Assembly (NCBI GenBank): GCA_022790905.1
Contig: JAAVYC010000012.1
Location: 1-10,380 of the forward strand
DNA length: 10,380 bases
Source of the DNA: Lachnospiraceae bacterium
Lineage (GTDB): Bacteria; Bacillota; Clostridia; Lachnospirales; Lachnospiraceae
Direction of reading: 5' to 3'
Shown piece by piece: positions 1 to 7,283 of this stretch. A program made the translations under genes and the position numbers. Under the pieces are notes generated by a model. That model saw nothing but the letters and a program-made list of their open reading frames with translations, was not told the DNA's origin and did no database searches. Each line of letters starts with the position of its first letter. The stretch's first letter is position 1.

Positions 1-624
1 CATATTCATCGAATCCTTGATTCCGTAATCTACAATTTTTCCTGTCGTAATTCCGGTGATTCTGACTTTACTGCGCTTTGTGCTAAGTATAAAGGCACCA
101 CTTCCGGTAACCGTCCAGGTAGATGATAAGGGTCTTTGATTGGCATATTCCAAGGGAAAACGAAACTGTTTCTCCGCACTGGCAAAATGACTAGATGTAA
201 GTGTCAAAACATGTTCCGCATAACCCGCTGCCACACACATCGCACCCAAAGACATCGATTCTCCTGCTGTAGAACAAGCTCCATAAAGTCCAAAAAGTGG
301 GATCTCATAGCCCATCACGCCAAAGGAGGTTGCAATATTTTGTCCTAACAAGTCACCTGCAAAAATGTAACGAATATCTTCCGGTTTTAAGTCTGTTTTT
401 CCCAGTGCAAGTGCGACTGCTTCCTTCTGTAATGTGCTCTCAGCATCCTCCCAATTATCTGCTCCAAATTTATCATCTTCACAAATAACGTCGAACTTCT
501 TTCCCAGCGGTCCTTCTCCCTCTTTCTTCCCCACAATATTCCCTGTTCCAAGAATATAAGGCGGTCTGTGAAAAGCAAGGCTCTGTTTTCCTTTTATCTG
601 TGAAAAAAATTCCTTTTGTTCCAT
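1..624 (-). CDS. spoVAD: Stage V sporulation protein AD, N-terminal 208 residues (runs off the left edge)
   Basis: The minus-strand frame is open from ATG at 624 to the window edge with no stop, giving 208 residues of a protein normally about 330-340 long. It has the thiolase-like fold signature of SpoVAD: GEGPLGKKFD (about 36-45), AGDLLGQN (89-96), FGLYGACSTAGE (111-122), TSSH (143-146), AEKQFRFPLEY (150-160) and TVTGSGAF (171-178). These line up colinearly with Bacillus subtilis SpoVAD as I remember it. The family binds dipicolinic acid and belongs to the SpoVA channel complex in the spore inner membrane, which loads DPA during sporulation and releases it at germination. The start is set by GGGAGG at 637-632, 7 bases from the ATG. 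A sigma-G-type promoter lies immediately upstream. spoVAC, the usual upstream partner, is absent; a methyltransferase gene sits there instead. Identity is highly confident; the rest of the gene and any spoVAE lie outside the window. Confidence 0.93.
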   Translation of the reverse strand, partial: MEQKEFFSQIKGKQSLAFHRPPYILGTGNIVGKKEGEGPLGKKFDVICEDDKFGADNWEDAESTLQKEAVALALGKTDLKPEDIRYIFAGDLLGQNIATSFGVMGYEIPLFGLYGACSTAGESMSLGAMCVAAGYAEHVLTLTSSHFASAEKQFRFPLEYANQRPLSSTWTVTGSGAFILSTKRSKVRITGITTGKIVDYGIKDSMNM

Positions 625-659
625 AAAAAAACCTCCCATACTTTTTGATAGTATGAGAG
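625..659 (-). terminator. Inverted repeat plus T7 overlapping the spoVAD promoter and ribosome site (putative readthrough terminator)
   Basis: In minus-strand RNA, 659-650 pairs with 642-633 over 10 bp (one G-U at 656/636) around a 7-base loop (649-643). Two bases later comes a run of seven T (631-625) directly before the spoVAD ATG. In RNA arriving from the upstream methyltransferase gene this resembles an intrinsic terminator and also buries the GGGAG of the spoVAD ribosome site. RNA starting at the predicted sigma-G start site would lack the 5' arm. The stem is A/T-rich, so termination strength is uncertain. Confidence 0.5.
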
Positions 660-678
660 ATTCCTTTCTATTTTATTC
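649..678 (-). promoter_or_regulatory. Predicted forespore sigma-G-type promoter of spoVAD
   Basis: On the minus strand, GAATA (678-674) is separated by exactly 18 bases from CATACTA (655-649). This matches the sigma-G consensus known from Bacillus (GHATR, 17-18 bases, CATNHTA) at every defined position. A start 6-8 bases downstream, near 643-641, gives a leader of about 17-19 bases that carries only the GGGAGG ribosome site. The position is what a germination gene made in the forespore needs. Sigma-F recognises a similar -10, so that factor cannot be excluded. Confidence 0.75.
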
Positions 679-734
679 CTAATTCGTCTCTTTCCACCCA
701 TCTCAGGCAACAGACTCCTCTATTTAAAAACATC

Positions 735-1874
735 TTATATAATGCGTGCTTCCTCTTTCAAAAGCCGATAGAGTGTTGGCTCTAAATGATATTCTCGTAC
801 CAGATTTTCCACCTCACCAAGACGCTCCTCTTTCTGTTGCTGCGACACTCCTCTCTTTTTTGCGCGAATCAGCAAATTTTTCGGTGTGTGAGAAAAATCC
901 ACAAACTCCAAAAGATCTACTTTATAGCCACACGCCTCTAAGAGATTGGCGCGAATCGCATCTGTCATAAGCGCCGCTACACGTTCCTTGATAAGACCAT
1001 GACGAAGCAGCACTGCAAATTGTTCACTTTTTATCTGTCCATTCAACTCATGTTGACAACAGGGAACTGAAAATATCATCCCTGTCTCCCTTAAAATCGC
1101 CTGATATAGTGCATAATCAGTGGCTGTATCACAAGCATGAAGCGTGATCATCATGTCTATCTGTTCTTCCTTTCGAAACTTACTGATATCACCCAATTCA
1201 AAATGAAGATTTTTATATCCATATTTTTTGGCCGCCTGATCGCACTTTTCTATGACGTCTTCTTTTAAATCCAATCCTGTCATAGAGACCGTCATTCCCC
1301 GGACTTCCGTAAAATAATAGTATAAAACGAAAGTCAAATAAGATTTTCCACACCCAAAATCCACAATCTGCAAACTGTCTCTACTTTGTTCCCGAATGGT
1401 ATCGTCCACTAATTCCACAAAGCGATTGATCTGACGATATTTATCGTACATGCTGCGGACAATTTTTCCTTCTTTTGTAAAAATTCCCATATCCACAAGA
1501 GGTTCTATCATTTTTCCCTCCGGTATGAGATATGTTTTCTTTCGATTGTGCTCTATCTGCTCTTTCGGAGAAATTTCACAAACTTTTTTTGTCAGATGAA
1601 CCTTTCCCTTTTTTGATATCAACAACTGATATTCAAATTCTGTGTCCCAAGCATTGAATTGAAAAAAATACACACCAAGCATTTTCATCAAATACTCTTC
1701 CACTTCTTTGCGTGAAATATTCTCATGAAATACCTGTTTTTGTGTGTACTTTTCAACCTGATAATTTTTTTCTTTTTTTAATATCTGAATTTTACGATAT
1801 TTAGAATTCTTCGCCTTACTCAAAATAATCTTGTAAGGCGAAGATTCCATCATATTTTGAATTGTCTCTCTCAA
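735..1874 (-). CDS. Class I SAM-dependent methyltransferase, METTL25/Trm13-like domain
   Basis: A 379-residue protein. The catalytic part begins near residue 140 and shows motif I VDFGCGKSYLT (171-181), an acidic ribose-binding position in TGLDLK (199-204), a motif HACDTATDYAL (246-256) and PCCQHEL (271-277). These fit the class I Rossmann methyltransferases of the Methyltransf_32 type, which includes eukaryotic METTL25-like proteins and resembles tRNA methylase Trm13. I assign the family from memory of its motifs. The substrate is unknown; RNA is plausible because of those relatives. The first 140 residues are lysine-rich and match nothing I recognise. The start is TTG at 1874, supported by GGGAG at 1886-1882 with 7-base spacing; the first in-frame ATG (1853) has a poorer site. 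It lies 27 bases after the MCP1 stop with no terminator between, so it is probably cotranscribed with MCP1. Confidence 0.85.
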   Translation of the reverse strand: MRETIQNMMESSPYKIILSKAKNSKYRKIQILKKEKNYQVEKYTQKQVFHENISRKEVEEYLMKMLGVYFFQFNAWDTEFEYQLLISKKGKVHLTKKVCEISPKEQIEHNRKKTYLIPEGKMIEPLVDMGIFTKEGKIVRSMYDKYRQINRFVELVDDTIREQSRDSLQIVDFGCGKSYLTFVLYYYFTEVRGMTVSMTGLDLKEDVIEKCDQAAKKYGYKNLHFELGDISKFRKEEQIDMMITLHACDTATDYALYQAILRETGMIFSVPCCQHELNGQIKSEQFAVLLRHGLIKERVAALMTDAIRANLLEACGYKVDLLEFVDFSHTPKNLLIRAKKRGVSQQQKEERLGEVENLVREYHLEPTLYRLLKEEARII

Positions 1875-1901
1875 AATAAGACTCCCAAATCTTTAAACCA
1901 C

Positions 1902-3659
1902 TTATTCTTCCATTTTAAAGAAGGATACTTCTGTATTTAATTTTGTAGAGAGTTCCGTCAGACTCTTAGCAGCTTCCGCTAAAAGATTGATCGTAGCATT
2001 CAACTCTTCCATGGAAGCCGTTGTCTGCTGTGTACTTGCAGCATTTTCCTCTGAAATTGCGGACAAATTCTGAATTACATCTGCCACTCTGTCTCTCGCT
2101 GAGAAATATGTATCCGCTTGACCCTTGATTGCAGTCATATCTTTCTTTGCACTCGTAATTCCACTGCTCATCGTCTGGAACTGTACTTCCGTCTCATTCA
2201 ATTTTTCCTGTTGTTCTGCAACAAGTGTATTCACTTCCTGCATAACCTCAACGGTTCTCTCAGACTCCTGCAAAAGATTATTGATAACCTCTTGAATCTG
2301 TACAGCAGAAGTACTGGACTGATCTGCCAATTTTCCAATCTCATCTGCCACAACGGCAAATCCTTTTCCTGCTTCTCCGGCTCTTGCCGCCTCAATCGAC
2401 GCATTCAGCGCAAGCAAACTGGTCTGATCTGCAATAGATGTGATCACTCTCGTTGCTTCTCCGATCTCTTGCACAGAATCATTGGTAGCCTTAATCTGTT
2501 TTCCTATGTGCTCAATTGCCTCTGTCGTTCTGTCATTCGATGTAGCCAGCTCTCGAATAATATTTTCTGATGCATCTCCTGCACTTTTCATCTCATCGGA
2601 AGTTGCATCCAAGGTCTCAACATCATCTACGATTCGATTTACGACTTCTCCCATATCATTTACATGTAAAGAAGCTTCTTCTATATCTTCCGCCTGTGAA
2701 ACTGCACCTTTCGAGACATCCTCTACGGCACGACTGATTTCCTCCGCTGCCACATTACTCTGTTCTGCCATCTGATTTAAATTCTCACCGGACTCAAGTA
2801 AAACAGATGATGACTCTTTGATATCACCGATAATCGAACGCAATTTATTCTGCAGATCATTATACGCATTTGCAATTGCTCCGATTTCGTCTTTTCTTGC
2901 CAAAAACTTCTTATCCACATTTGCCTTCATCTGACCATGAGACAGATTTACAAGAGCTTTCTCTATCCGCTTGATCGAATCTGCAAATGAGTTCGCTGAA
3001 ATAAATGTTGTAATTGTAGTAATTAGAATCAAAATCAGAGCAACAATCAGGATTGTCTTTACTTTATCTAATATGAATCCGTCGACATCTGAGGTAAGAT
3101 TCACAACACAGATCATGCCCACAACACTGTCATCATTGTTCTTTAATGGCTCAGCATGTACATAGTACTCTTTTCCATCAATAACTGTTCCATTGCTTTC
3201 AAATTCTTTTCCATTCTTAAGTACTTCCCTCACAAGATCCTCATCTGTAATTTTTTCCCCGATAAGATCCCTCTGGTCTCCATTTGTAATGGAGGTGACT
3301 TTAATCTCGTCCCCGTAAGTCAGCAACATATTATAGGTTGACTTGCCCATGAATTTATCCATCAGAGCACTGGTAGCAGTTAAATCTGCAGAACCTTTCA
3401 TGAGATCTCCCGTCTTCTCATCCAGTTCATAATCTCCTGAATCCATGACATCATAGATAGTCTTTACACCACCCAACATACCTTCCATGCCATCTTTCAC
3501 CATCATACGCATACCACTTCCCGTATCTCTAACTGAGATAACTGCCATAATGATCTGGATAACAATGACAGGAAGAAGTGTAATGGCAATCAGACGCAAC
3601 GCTACTCCCCCTATTTTCCTTTTCTTTTCTGTTGTTGCTGTCGCATTTTCTTTACTCAT
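1902..3659 (-). CDS. Methyl-accepting chemotaxis protein (MCP1)
   Basis: A 585-residue transmembrane chemoreceptor. In order: a basic N-terminus, TM1 (about 18-42), an extracytoplasmic Cache-like sensor (about 45-198, with the late ID-GKEYYVHAEPL and VVGMICVVNL strands typical of single Cache domains), TM2 (201-224), HAMP (about 222-277) and a long coiled-coil signalling domain (about 295-580). The kinase-contact tip is SIADQTSLLALNASIEAARAGE-like at about 408-429. It should relay ligand binding to CheA/CheW; the ligand cannot be told. Methylation-type Q/E-rich segments flank the tip, and no C-terminal CheR-tethering pentapeptide is seen. The start at 3659 is chosen because GGAG (3669-3666) lies 6 bases away. 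The longer open frame to 3728 cannot be right, since its ATG falls inside the promoter. No che or flagellar genes are adjacent. Confidence 0.95.
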   Translation of the reverse strand: MSKENATATTEKKRKIGGVALRLIAITLLPVIVIQIIMAVISVRDTGSGMRMMVKDGMEGMLGGVKTIYDVMDSGDYELDEKTGDLMKGSADLTATSALMDKFMGKSTYNMLLTYGDEIKVTSITNGDQRDLIGEKITDEDLVREVLKNGKEFESNGTVIDGKEYYVHAEPLKNNDDSVVGMICVVNLTSDVDGFILDKVKTILIVALILILITTITTFISANSFADSIKRIEKALVNLSHGQMKANVDKKFLARKDEIGAIANAYNDLQNKLRSIIGDIKESSSVLLESGENLNQMAEQSNVAAEEISRAVEDVSKGAVSQAEDIEEASLHVNDMGEVVNRIVDDVETLDATSDEMKSAGDASENIIRELATSNDRTTEAIEHIGKQIKATNDSVQEIGEATRVITSIADQTSLLALNASIEAARAGEAGKGFAVVADEIGKLADQSSTSAVQIQEVINNLLQESERTVEVMQEVNTLVAEQQEKLNETEVQFQTMSSGITSAKKDMTAIKGQADTYFSARDRVADVIQNLSAISEENAASTQQTTASMEELNATINLLAEAAKSLTELSTKLNTEVSFFKMEE

Positions 3660-3716
3660 GATTGTCTCCTTTTTCACAACTTTTTTTCTCTGTCGCATAT
3701 ACTTAAATATGTTTTT

Positions 3717-3745
3717 ATTATACCTCATCCTTTCCTATCCTGCAA
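3717..3745 (-). promoter_or_regulatory. Sigma-A promoter of MCP1
   Basis: On the minus strand, TTGCAG (3745-3740), 17 bases, then a perfect TATAAT (3722-3717). The start would be near 3710, about 50 bases before the MCP1 ATG. The sequence does not resemble the flagellar sigma-28 consensus, so this receptor appears to be expressed by the housekeeping factor. Confidence 0.8.
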
Positions 3746-3777
3746 CAAAATAAACAGAAAACTTTTGTCTTAAAAAC

Positions 3778-3815
3778 AAAAAAGCAGAGCGAAGCATATA
3801 AAATTCTTCGCTCTG
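3778..3815 (-). terminator. Intrinsic terminator after the purine permease
   Basis: A perfect 10-bp stem (3785-3794 with 3806-3815) around an 11-base loop is followed on the minus strand by C and six T (3783-3778), then G and more T. It starts 12 bases after the permease stop codon and separates the apt-permease operon from the MCP1 promoter. Confidence 0.9.
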
Positions 3816-3827
3816 AAATCTCGTTTT

Positions 3828-5255
3828 TTACATTGTCACCAACACAAATTTTGCTGCAAACAGCACTGCAATGATGGTAACCATAATATCCTTTTTCCTG
3901 TAATTCCCTGTAAAAAGACTAATAATTACATATGCAATTGCGCCAATTCCGATTCCATTCGCAATCGAATATGTCATCGGCATCATAAACAGTGTCAAAA
4001 ATGCTGGCACTGCAGAGCGCAGATCATCCATATCCACCAATGAAAAATTCTTAAGCATTAAAACACCAACGTAGATCAAAGCTGGCGCCGTAGCCGCACT
4101 CGGAATAATACTTGCCAATGGAGTAAGGAAGAGACAAACCACAAAACATGCCGCCGTCACAACACTTGCCAGGCCAGTTCTCGCACCCGCTGCTACACCA
4201 GCAGCAGATTCCACAAAAGTAGTACAAGTAGAAGTTCCCAGAACAGATCCTGCTACCGTTGCCACAGAATCACTTGTCATAGCCTGATTCACATTGATTG
4301 GATCTCCATTTTCATCGATCATTCCTGCTTGGGCAGACGTTCCATACAGTGTTCCAATCGTATCAAACATGTCCACTAGACAAAAAGTGATAATCAATAC
4401 AATTGCATTGAATACACTTCCAATATGTTTACTAGAGAATGCTGCTTTCCATGCCTCAGCGCCAAATAGTCCTGTAACACCAATGTCACCAAAATCTTTA
4501 AAAGAACGTCCGATATGGCTCATATCCATGTTCGGCACTGTTCCCATAAATACATAATAAACTACCGTTGAAATAATGATACCTAAAATGATATTTCCTT
4601 TTACTTTATATTTTCCCAAAATCGCAATGACCAAAATACCAATCAGTGCCGTCAATGCCGGGGCAATCGTTTTCCACTCTCCGCCATGGATATCTACAAA
4701 TTGTACCAATGTATATTGATTCGCCTGTATCACACCCGCATTCTGCAGTCCGATAAATGCAATAAAAAGTCCAATACCTGCCGGAATGGATTTTTTCAGA
4801 CATTCTGGCATAGATTTCGCAATATATTGTCTTGCCCCTGTTACGGACAAAATTAAAAATACAATTCCTGCTAAAAAGATAATCACCATACCAGAATGAT
4901 ATCCTGTGATCACATCTTCTCCTGCAAAAAATGCTCCTGATACAAAACAGGTACAGAAAAATGCATTCAATCCCATTCCGCACGCCTGTGCAAATGGCAA
5001 TTTTGCATAAAGTGCCATCATCAAAGTTCCAATTACCGCTGCCAGAATGGAAGCAATATAAACCGCATTCCAAATCTGACCCAACGCCGCTGAATCAGCT
5101 CCCAATTCTGCGAGCCAGCCAGTTGCTCCCTCAGCTGCAACTTGGTTTGGATTGACAAACACAATATATGCCATCGCAAAAAATGTTGTCAATCCACCAA
5201 TAATCTCCGCTCTTACTGTTGAATTTCTTTCGGAAATCCCAAAAAATTTGTCCAT
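3828..5255 (-). CDS. NCS2-family purine (adenine/guanine/hypoxanthine) permease, AzgA/PbuG type
   Basis: A 475-residue polytopic membrane protein with the AzgA subgroup signatures: an N-terminus with RAEIIGGLTTFFAMAYI (15-31), GMGLNAFF (93-100), LVDMFDTIGTL (293-303) and GTSTCTTFVESAAG followed by ARTGL (340-362). These correspond to the conserved substrate-site segments of proton-coupled nucleobase transporters. Length and hydrophobic pattern (roughly 12-14 membrane spans) fit the family. Which purine it prefers cannot be read from sequence. The start at 5255 has AGGAG at 5268-5264 with 8-base spacing. It follows apt by 23 bases, so the two are very likely one operon that imports nucleobases and converts them to nucleotides. 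Confidence 0.93.
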   Translation of the reverse strand: MDKFFGISERNSTVRAEIIGGLTTFFAMAYIVFVNPNQVAAEGATGWLAELGADSAALGQIWNAVYIASILAAVIGTLMMALYAKLPFAQACGMGLNAFFCTCFVSGAFFAGEDVITGYHSGMVIIFLAGIVFLILSVTGARQYIAKSMPECLKKSIPAGIGLFIAFIGLQNAGVIQANQYTLVQFVDIHGGEWKTIAPALTALIGILVIAILGKYKVKGNIILGIIISTVVYYVFMGTVPNMDMSHIGRSFKDFGDIGVTGLFGAEAWKAAFSSKHIGSVFNAIVLIITFCLVDMFDTIGTLYGTSAQAGMIDENGDPINVNQAMTSDSVATVAGSVLGTSTCTTFVESAAGVAAGARTGLASVVTAACFVVCLFLTPLASIIPSAATAPALIYVGVLMLKNFSLVDMDDLRSAVPAFLTLFMMPMTYSIANGIGIGAIAYVIISLFTGNYRKKDIMVTIIAVLFAAKFVLVTM

Positions 5256-5278
5256 TTTCTTTTCTCCTACTCTGCCCT

Positions 5279-5803
5279 CTATTTTCCTTCGTAACAGATC
5301 ACAGAAGCGACATCGTAATGTTTCAGACGTTCCCTTCCGTTTAATCCAGCTAATTCCATAAGGAAAATCACTTTTACAACTTCACCGCCAAGCTCTTCTA
5401 CCAGCTCTGCGGCCGCCTGCATGGTGCCTCCGGTCGCAATCAGATCATCCACCAGAACAACTTTTTGTCCCGGCTTTATCGCATCTTTATGGATTTCGAT
5501 CGTCGCCATCCCATATTCAAGATCATATTCTTTTTCAAGTGTCTCGCGGGGAAGCTTTCCCTTTTTGCGAACCAGAACAAATGGTTTGTGAAGATTATAT
5601 GCAATCGGCATCCCAAAAATAAAACCTCTGGACTCCGCACCCACAATGACGTCACATTCCACATCTTCAATGAGCTTTTGCATCTCGTCAATTGCCATAT
5701 GTAATCCATCTGCATCTTGGAGTACACTTGTCACATCGCGAAAAATAATTCCAGGTTCTGGAAAATCCGGGATGCTTCTCACATAGTCTTCCATCCTCTT
5801 CAT
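5279..5803 (-). CDS. apt: Adenine phosphoribosyltransferase
   Basis: A 174-residue cytosolic purine-salvage enzyme, the usual length for bacterial Apt, converting adenine plus PRPP to AMP plus pyrophosphate. Visible motifs: PDFPEPGIIFRDVT (12-25), AESRGF (56-61), the mobile loop region RKKGKLP (79-85), and the PRPP-binding loop VVLVDDLIATGGTM (115-128). The ATG at 5803 has a GGGAG about 12 bases upstream, rather far; an alternative ATG three codons in (5794) would remove only MKR and has no better ribosome site. It is the first gene of the apt-permease operon, with its own promoter at 5903-5931 and a leader of about 90 bases. I see no purine riboswitch core in that leader. Confidence 0.96.
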   Translation of the reverse strand: MKRMEDYVRSIPDFPEPGIIFRDVTSVLQDADGLHMAIDEMQKLIEDVECDVIVGAESRGFIFGMPIAYNLHKPFVLVRKKGKLPRETLEKEYDLEYGMATIEIHKDAIKPGQKVVLVDDLIATGGTMQAAAELVEELGGEVVKVIFLMELAGLNGRERLKHYDVASVICYEGK

Positions 5804-5902
5804 TTTCAGTTTTCACTCCCTTTCTCCTCTTTTTTAATTCTCTTATGCAACAATTTGCTCAATAGCGCCAATAAAATACCATTAAGCTCAAATACAGGGT
5901 AA

Positions 5903-5931
5903 ATATTATCATTATTTCCCGAAAATTGCAA
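5903..5931 (-). promoter_or_regulatory. Predicted sigma-A promoter of apt-permease operon
   Basis: On the minus strand, TTGCAA (5931-5926), 17 bases, TAATAT (5908-5903), with TG one base before the -10 (an extended -10 element). The start would be near 5896. The leader to the apt ATG contains a weak hairpin around 5848-5880 (GCTTAAT pairing with ATTGAGC, including a G-U) that I do not consider a demonstrated control element. Confidence 0.6.
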
Positions 5932-5940
5932 CTCATACGC

Positions 5941-5955
5941 GAGATTGACAATCTC
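5941..5955. promoter_or_regulatory. 15-bp perfect palindrome over the hydF -35 box (possible operator)
   Basis: GAGATTGACAATCTC has 7-bp inverted arms around a single central A at 5948. With a one-base centre it is unlikely to be an RNA hairpin, but it has the shape of a dimeric-regulator site. It covers the whole hydF -35 and lies about 52 bp upstream of the predicted apt start. I cannot match it to a named regulator. Confidence 0.4.
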
Positions 5956-5973
5956 TTTTAAAAAAATTAGAAT
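5945..5973 (+). promoter_or_regulatory. Sigma-A promoter of hydF
   Basis: A perfect TTGACA (5945-5950), 17 bases, then TAGAAT (5968-5973, 5 of 6). The start would be near 5980, about 20 bases before the hydF ATG, leaving a short leader that carries AGGAGG. The -35 is only 13 bp from the divergent apt -35. Confidence 0.75.
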
Positions 5974-6000
5974 AAAAAAAGAAAATAGGAGGATAAAAAA

Positions 6001-7236
6001 ATGCAAATGAATCAATCTCCATCCGCTGAGCGTATCCATATTGGCTTTTTCGGATGTCGAAACGCGGGAAAATCAAGTGTATTAAATGCCATTACCGGAC
6101 AAGATCTAGCTGTTGTCTCGGATATCAAGGGTACAACGACAGACCCTGTTCAAAAGGCCATGGAACTCCTGCCCTTAGGTCCCGTTGTGCTCATCGATAC
6201 TCCTGGTATCGACGATGAAGGAGAACTAGGCAGTTTGCGCGTCAAAAAAAGCTACCAGGTCTTAAATAAAATAGATATTGCCATACTTGTAGTAGATAAC
6301 ACTTTAGGGCTTAGTCCACAAGATTTCTCTTTCCTAACACACATTCAGAAAAAAGAGATTCCATACGCCGTTATTTTTAACAAATCTGATCAGACTGCTT
6401 CCCTTTCTCTGTCTGAAAATATGACCTTTTTAAATAAAAAAAAGATTCCCGCTGTAAGCGTCAGCGCTAGCCAAAAAAGTAATATAACAGCTTTAAAAGA
6501 AATGATCGTCTCTCTTGCAAAATCAGAAAAAAATGATCGAAAAATTGTCTCTGATCTGATCTCTGCGCTGGATTTTATTGTCTTGGTTGTACCCATTGAC
6601 AAAGCCGCCCCAAAAGGGCGTCTCATCCTTCCCCAGCAACAGACGATTCGAGATATTTTAGATACAAATGCAATCTCAATTGTCACAAAAGAAAGCGAAT
6701 TTCAGAGCACTTTAAAACAACTCGGTAAAAAACCGCGACTTGTCATCACCGATAGTCAAGTTTTCGCAAAAATTTCTGCCGAGACTCCAGAAGATATCCC
6801 ATTGACCTCATTTTCCATTCTGTTTGCGAGGTACAAGGGAAACCTCGCCACTGTCGTAAAAGGCGTAACGGCCCTAGATTCTATTCAGGATGGAGATAAC
6901 ATTCTTATCTCTGAAGGCTGCACACATCACCGTCAATGTGACGACATTGGAACGGTAAAACTTCCTCTCTGGATTCGTGAGTTTACTGGAAAAAAACCAG
7001 AATTTATTTTTTCCTCTGGAACGGACTTCCCGGAAGATCTCTCTCCTTACCGAATGATTATTCACTGCGGAGGATGCATGTTAAATGAACGTGAGATGAA
7101 TTATCGTCTCTCCTGTGCCACAGACCAGGAAATTCCGATTACAAACTATGGCATCGCCATTGCTTACATGCAGGGCATTTTAAATCGCAGCCTCCAACCA
7201 TTTCCATCCATCGCTGCATGTTTAAGGCAAAACTAA
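6001..7236 (+). CDS. hydF: [FeFe]-hydrogenase H-cluster maturation GTPase HydF
   Basis: A 411-residue protein of the standard HydF length. Residues about 10-175 form a TrmE/Era-like GTPase domain: G1 GCRNAGKS (18-25), G2 threonines at 45-47, G3 DTPG (66-69), G4 NKSD (127-130), G5 SAS (155-157). The middle is the dimerisation region. The C-terminal part carries the HydF iron-sulphur ligands, CTH at 307-309 and HCGGC at 355-359, matching the family pattern CxH...HCxxC. HydF is the cytosolic scaffold on which the 2Fe subcluster made with HydE and HydG is assembled before transfer to apo-hydrogenase. The start is firm: AGGAGG (5987-5992) with 8-base spacing. hydE, hydG and a hydrogenase are not in the window; neighbouring genes are unrelated and on the other strand. 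It appears to be monocistronic, ending at the terminator at 7244. Confidence 0.97.
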   Translation: MQMNQSPSAERIHIGFFGCRNAGKSSVLNAITGQDLAVVSDIKGTTTDPVQKAMELLPLGPVVLIDTPGIDDEGELGSLRVKKSYQVLNKIDIAILVVDNTLGLSPQDFSFLTHIQKKEIPYAVIFNKSDQTASLSLSENMTFLNKKKIPAVSVSASQKSNITALKEMIVSLAKSEKNDRKIVSDLISALDFIVLVVPIDKAAPKGRLILPQQQTIRDILDTNAISIVTKESEFQSTLKQLGKKPRLVITDSQVFAKISAETPEDIPLTSFSILFARYKGNLATVVKGVTALDSIQDGDNILISEGCTHHRQCDDIGTVKLPLWIREFTGKKPEFIFSSGTDFPEDLSPYRMIIHCGGCMLNEREMNYRLSCATDQEIPITNYGIAIAYMQGILNRSLQPFPSIAACLRQN

Positions 7237-7243
7237 AAAACGG

Positions 7244-7283
7244 AAAAAGGAAGATGTGACAACATGACACATCTTCCTTTTTT
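7244..7283. terminator. Bidirectional terminator between hydF and the cupin gene
   Basis: A perfect 15-bp stem (7244-7258 with 7268-7282) around a 9-base loop. The outer five pairs are A-T, giving a T-run on each strand for hydF (plus) and the cupin gene (minus). The cupin stop codon (7284-7282) lies within the stem edge. Confidence 0.93.

Noticed and set aside
136..488. Two short plus-strand frames near the left edge
   Set aside because: They lie opposite the strongly recognised spoVAD coding sequence, which lacks a stop only because it is cut by the window edge.
2118..2570. 150-codon plus-strand frame opposite MCP1
   Set aside because: Antisense shadow of the conserved signalling domain; no ribosome site or family resemblance. 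The same holds for plus-strand frames opposite MCP2 and the ZIP gene.
3816..3829. T6 on the plus strand making the 3785-3815 hairpin bidirectional
   Set aside because: The T-run starts 8 bases after the stem, and there is no plus-strand gene upstream that would need it.
4606..5073. 155-codon minus-strand frame inside the permease gene
   Set aside because: It is a shifted frame of a clear transporter gene and its protein is rich in Cys/Trp/Tyr with no recognisable motif.
5804..5896. Possible purine riboswitch in the apt leader
   Set aside because: The conserved loop and junction sequences of the purine aptamer are absent and the only hairpin is weak.
5806..6039. 77-codon minus-strand open frame ending 2 bases before the apt ATG
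   Set aside because: Its start lies inside hydF, it has no ribosome site, and it runs through both divergent promoters; the coding look is explained by low complexity.
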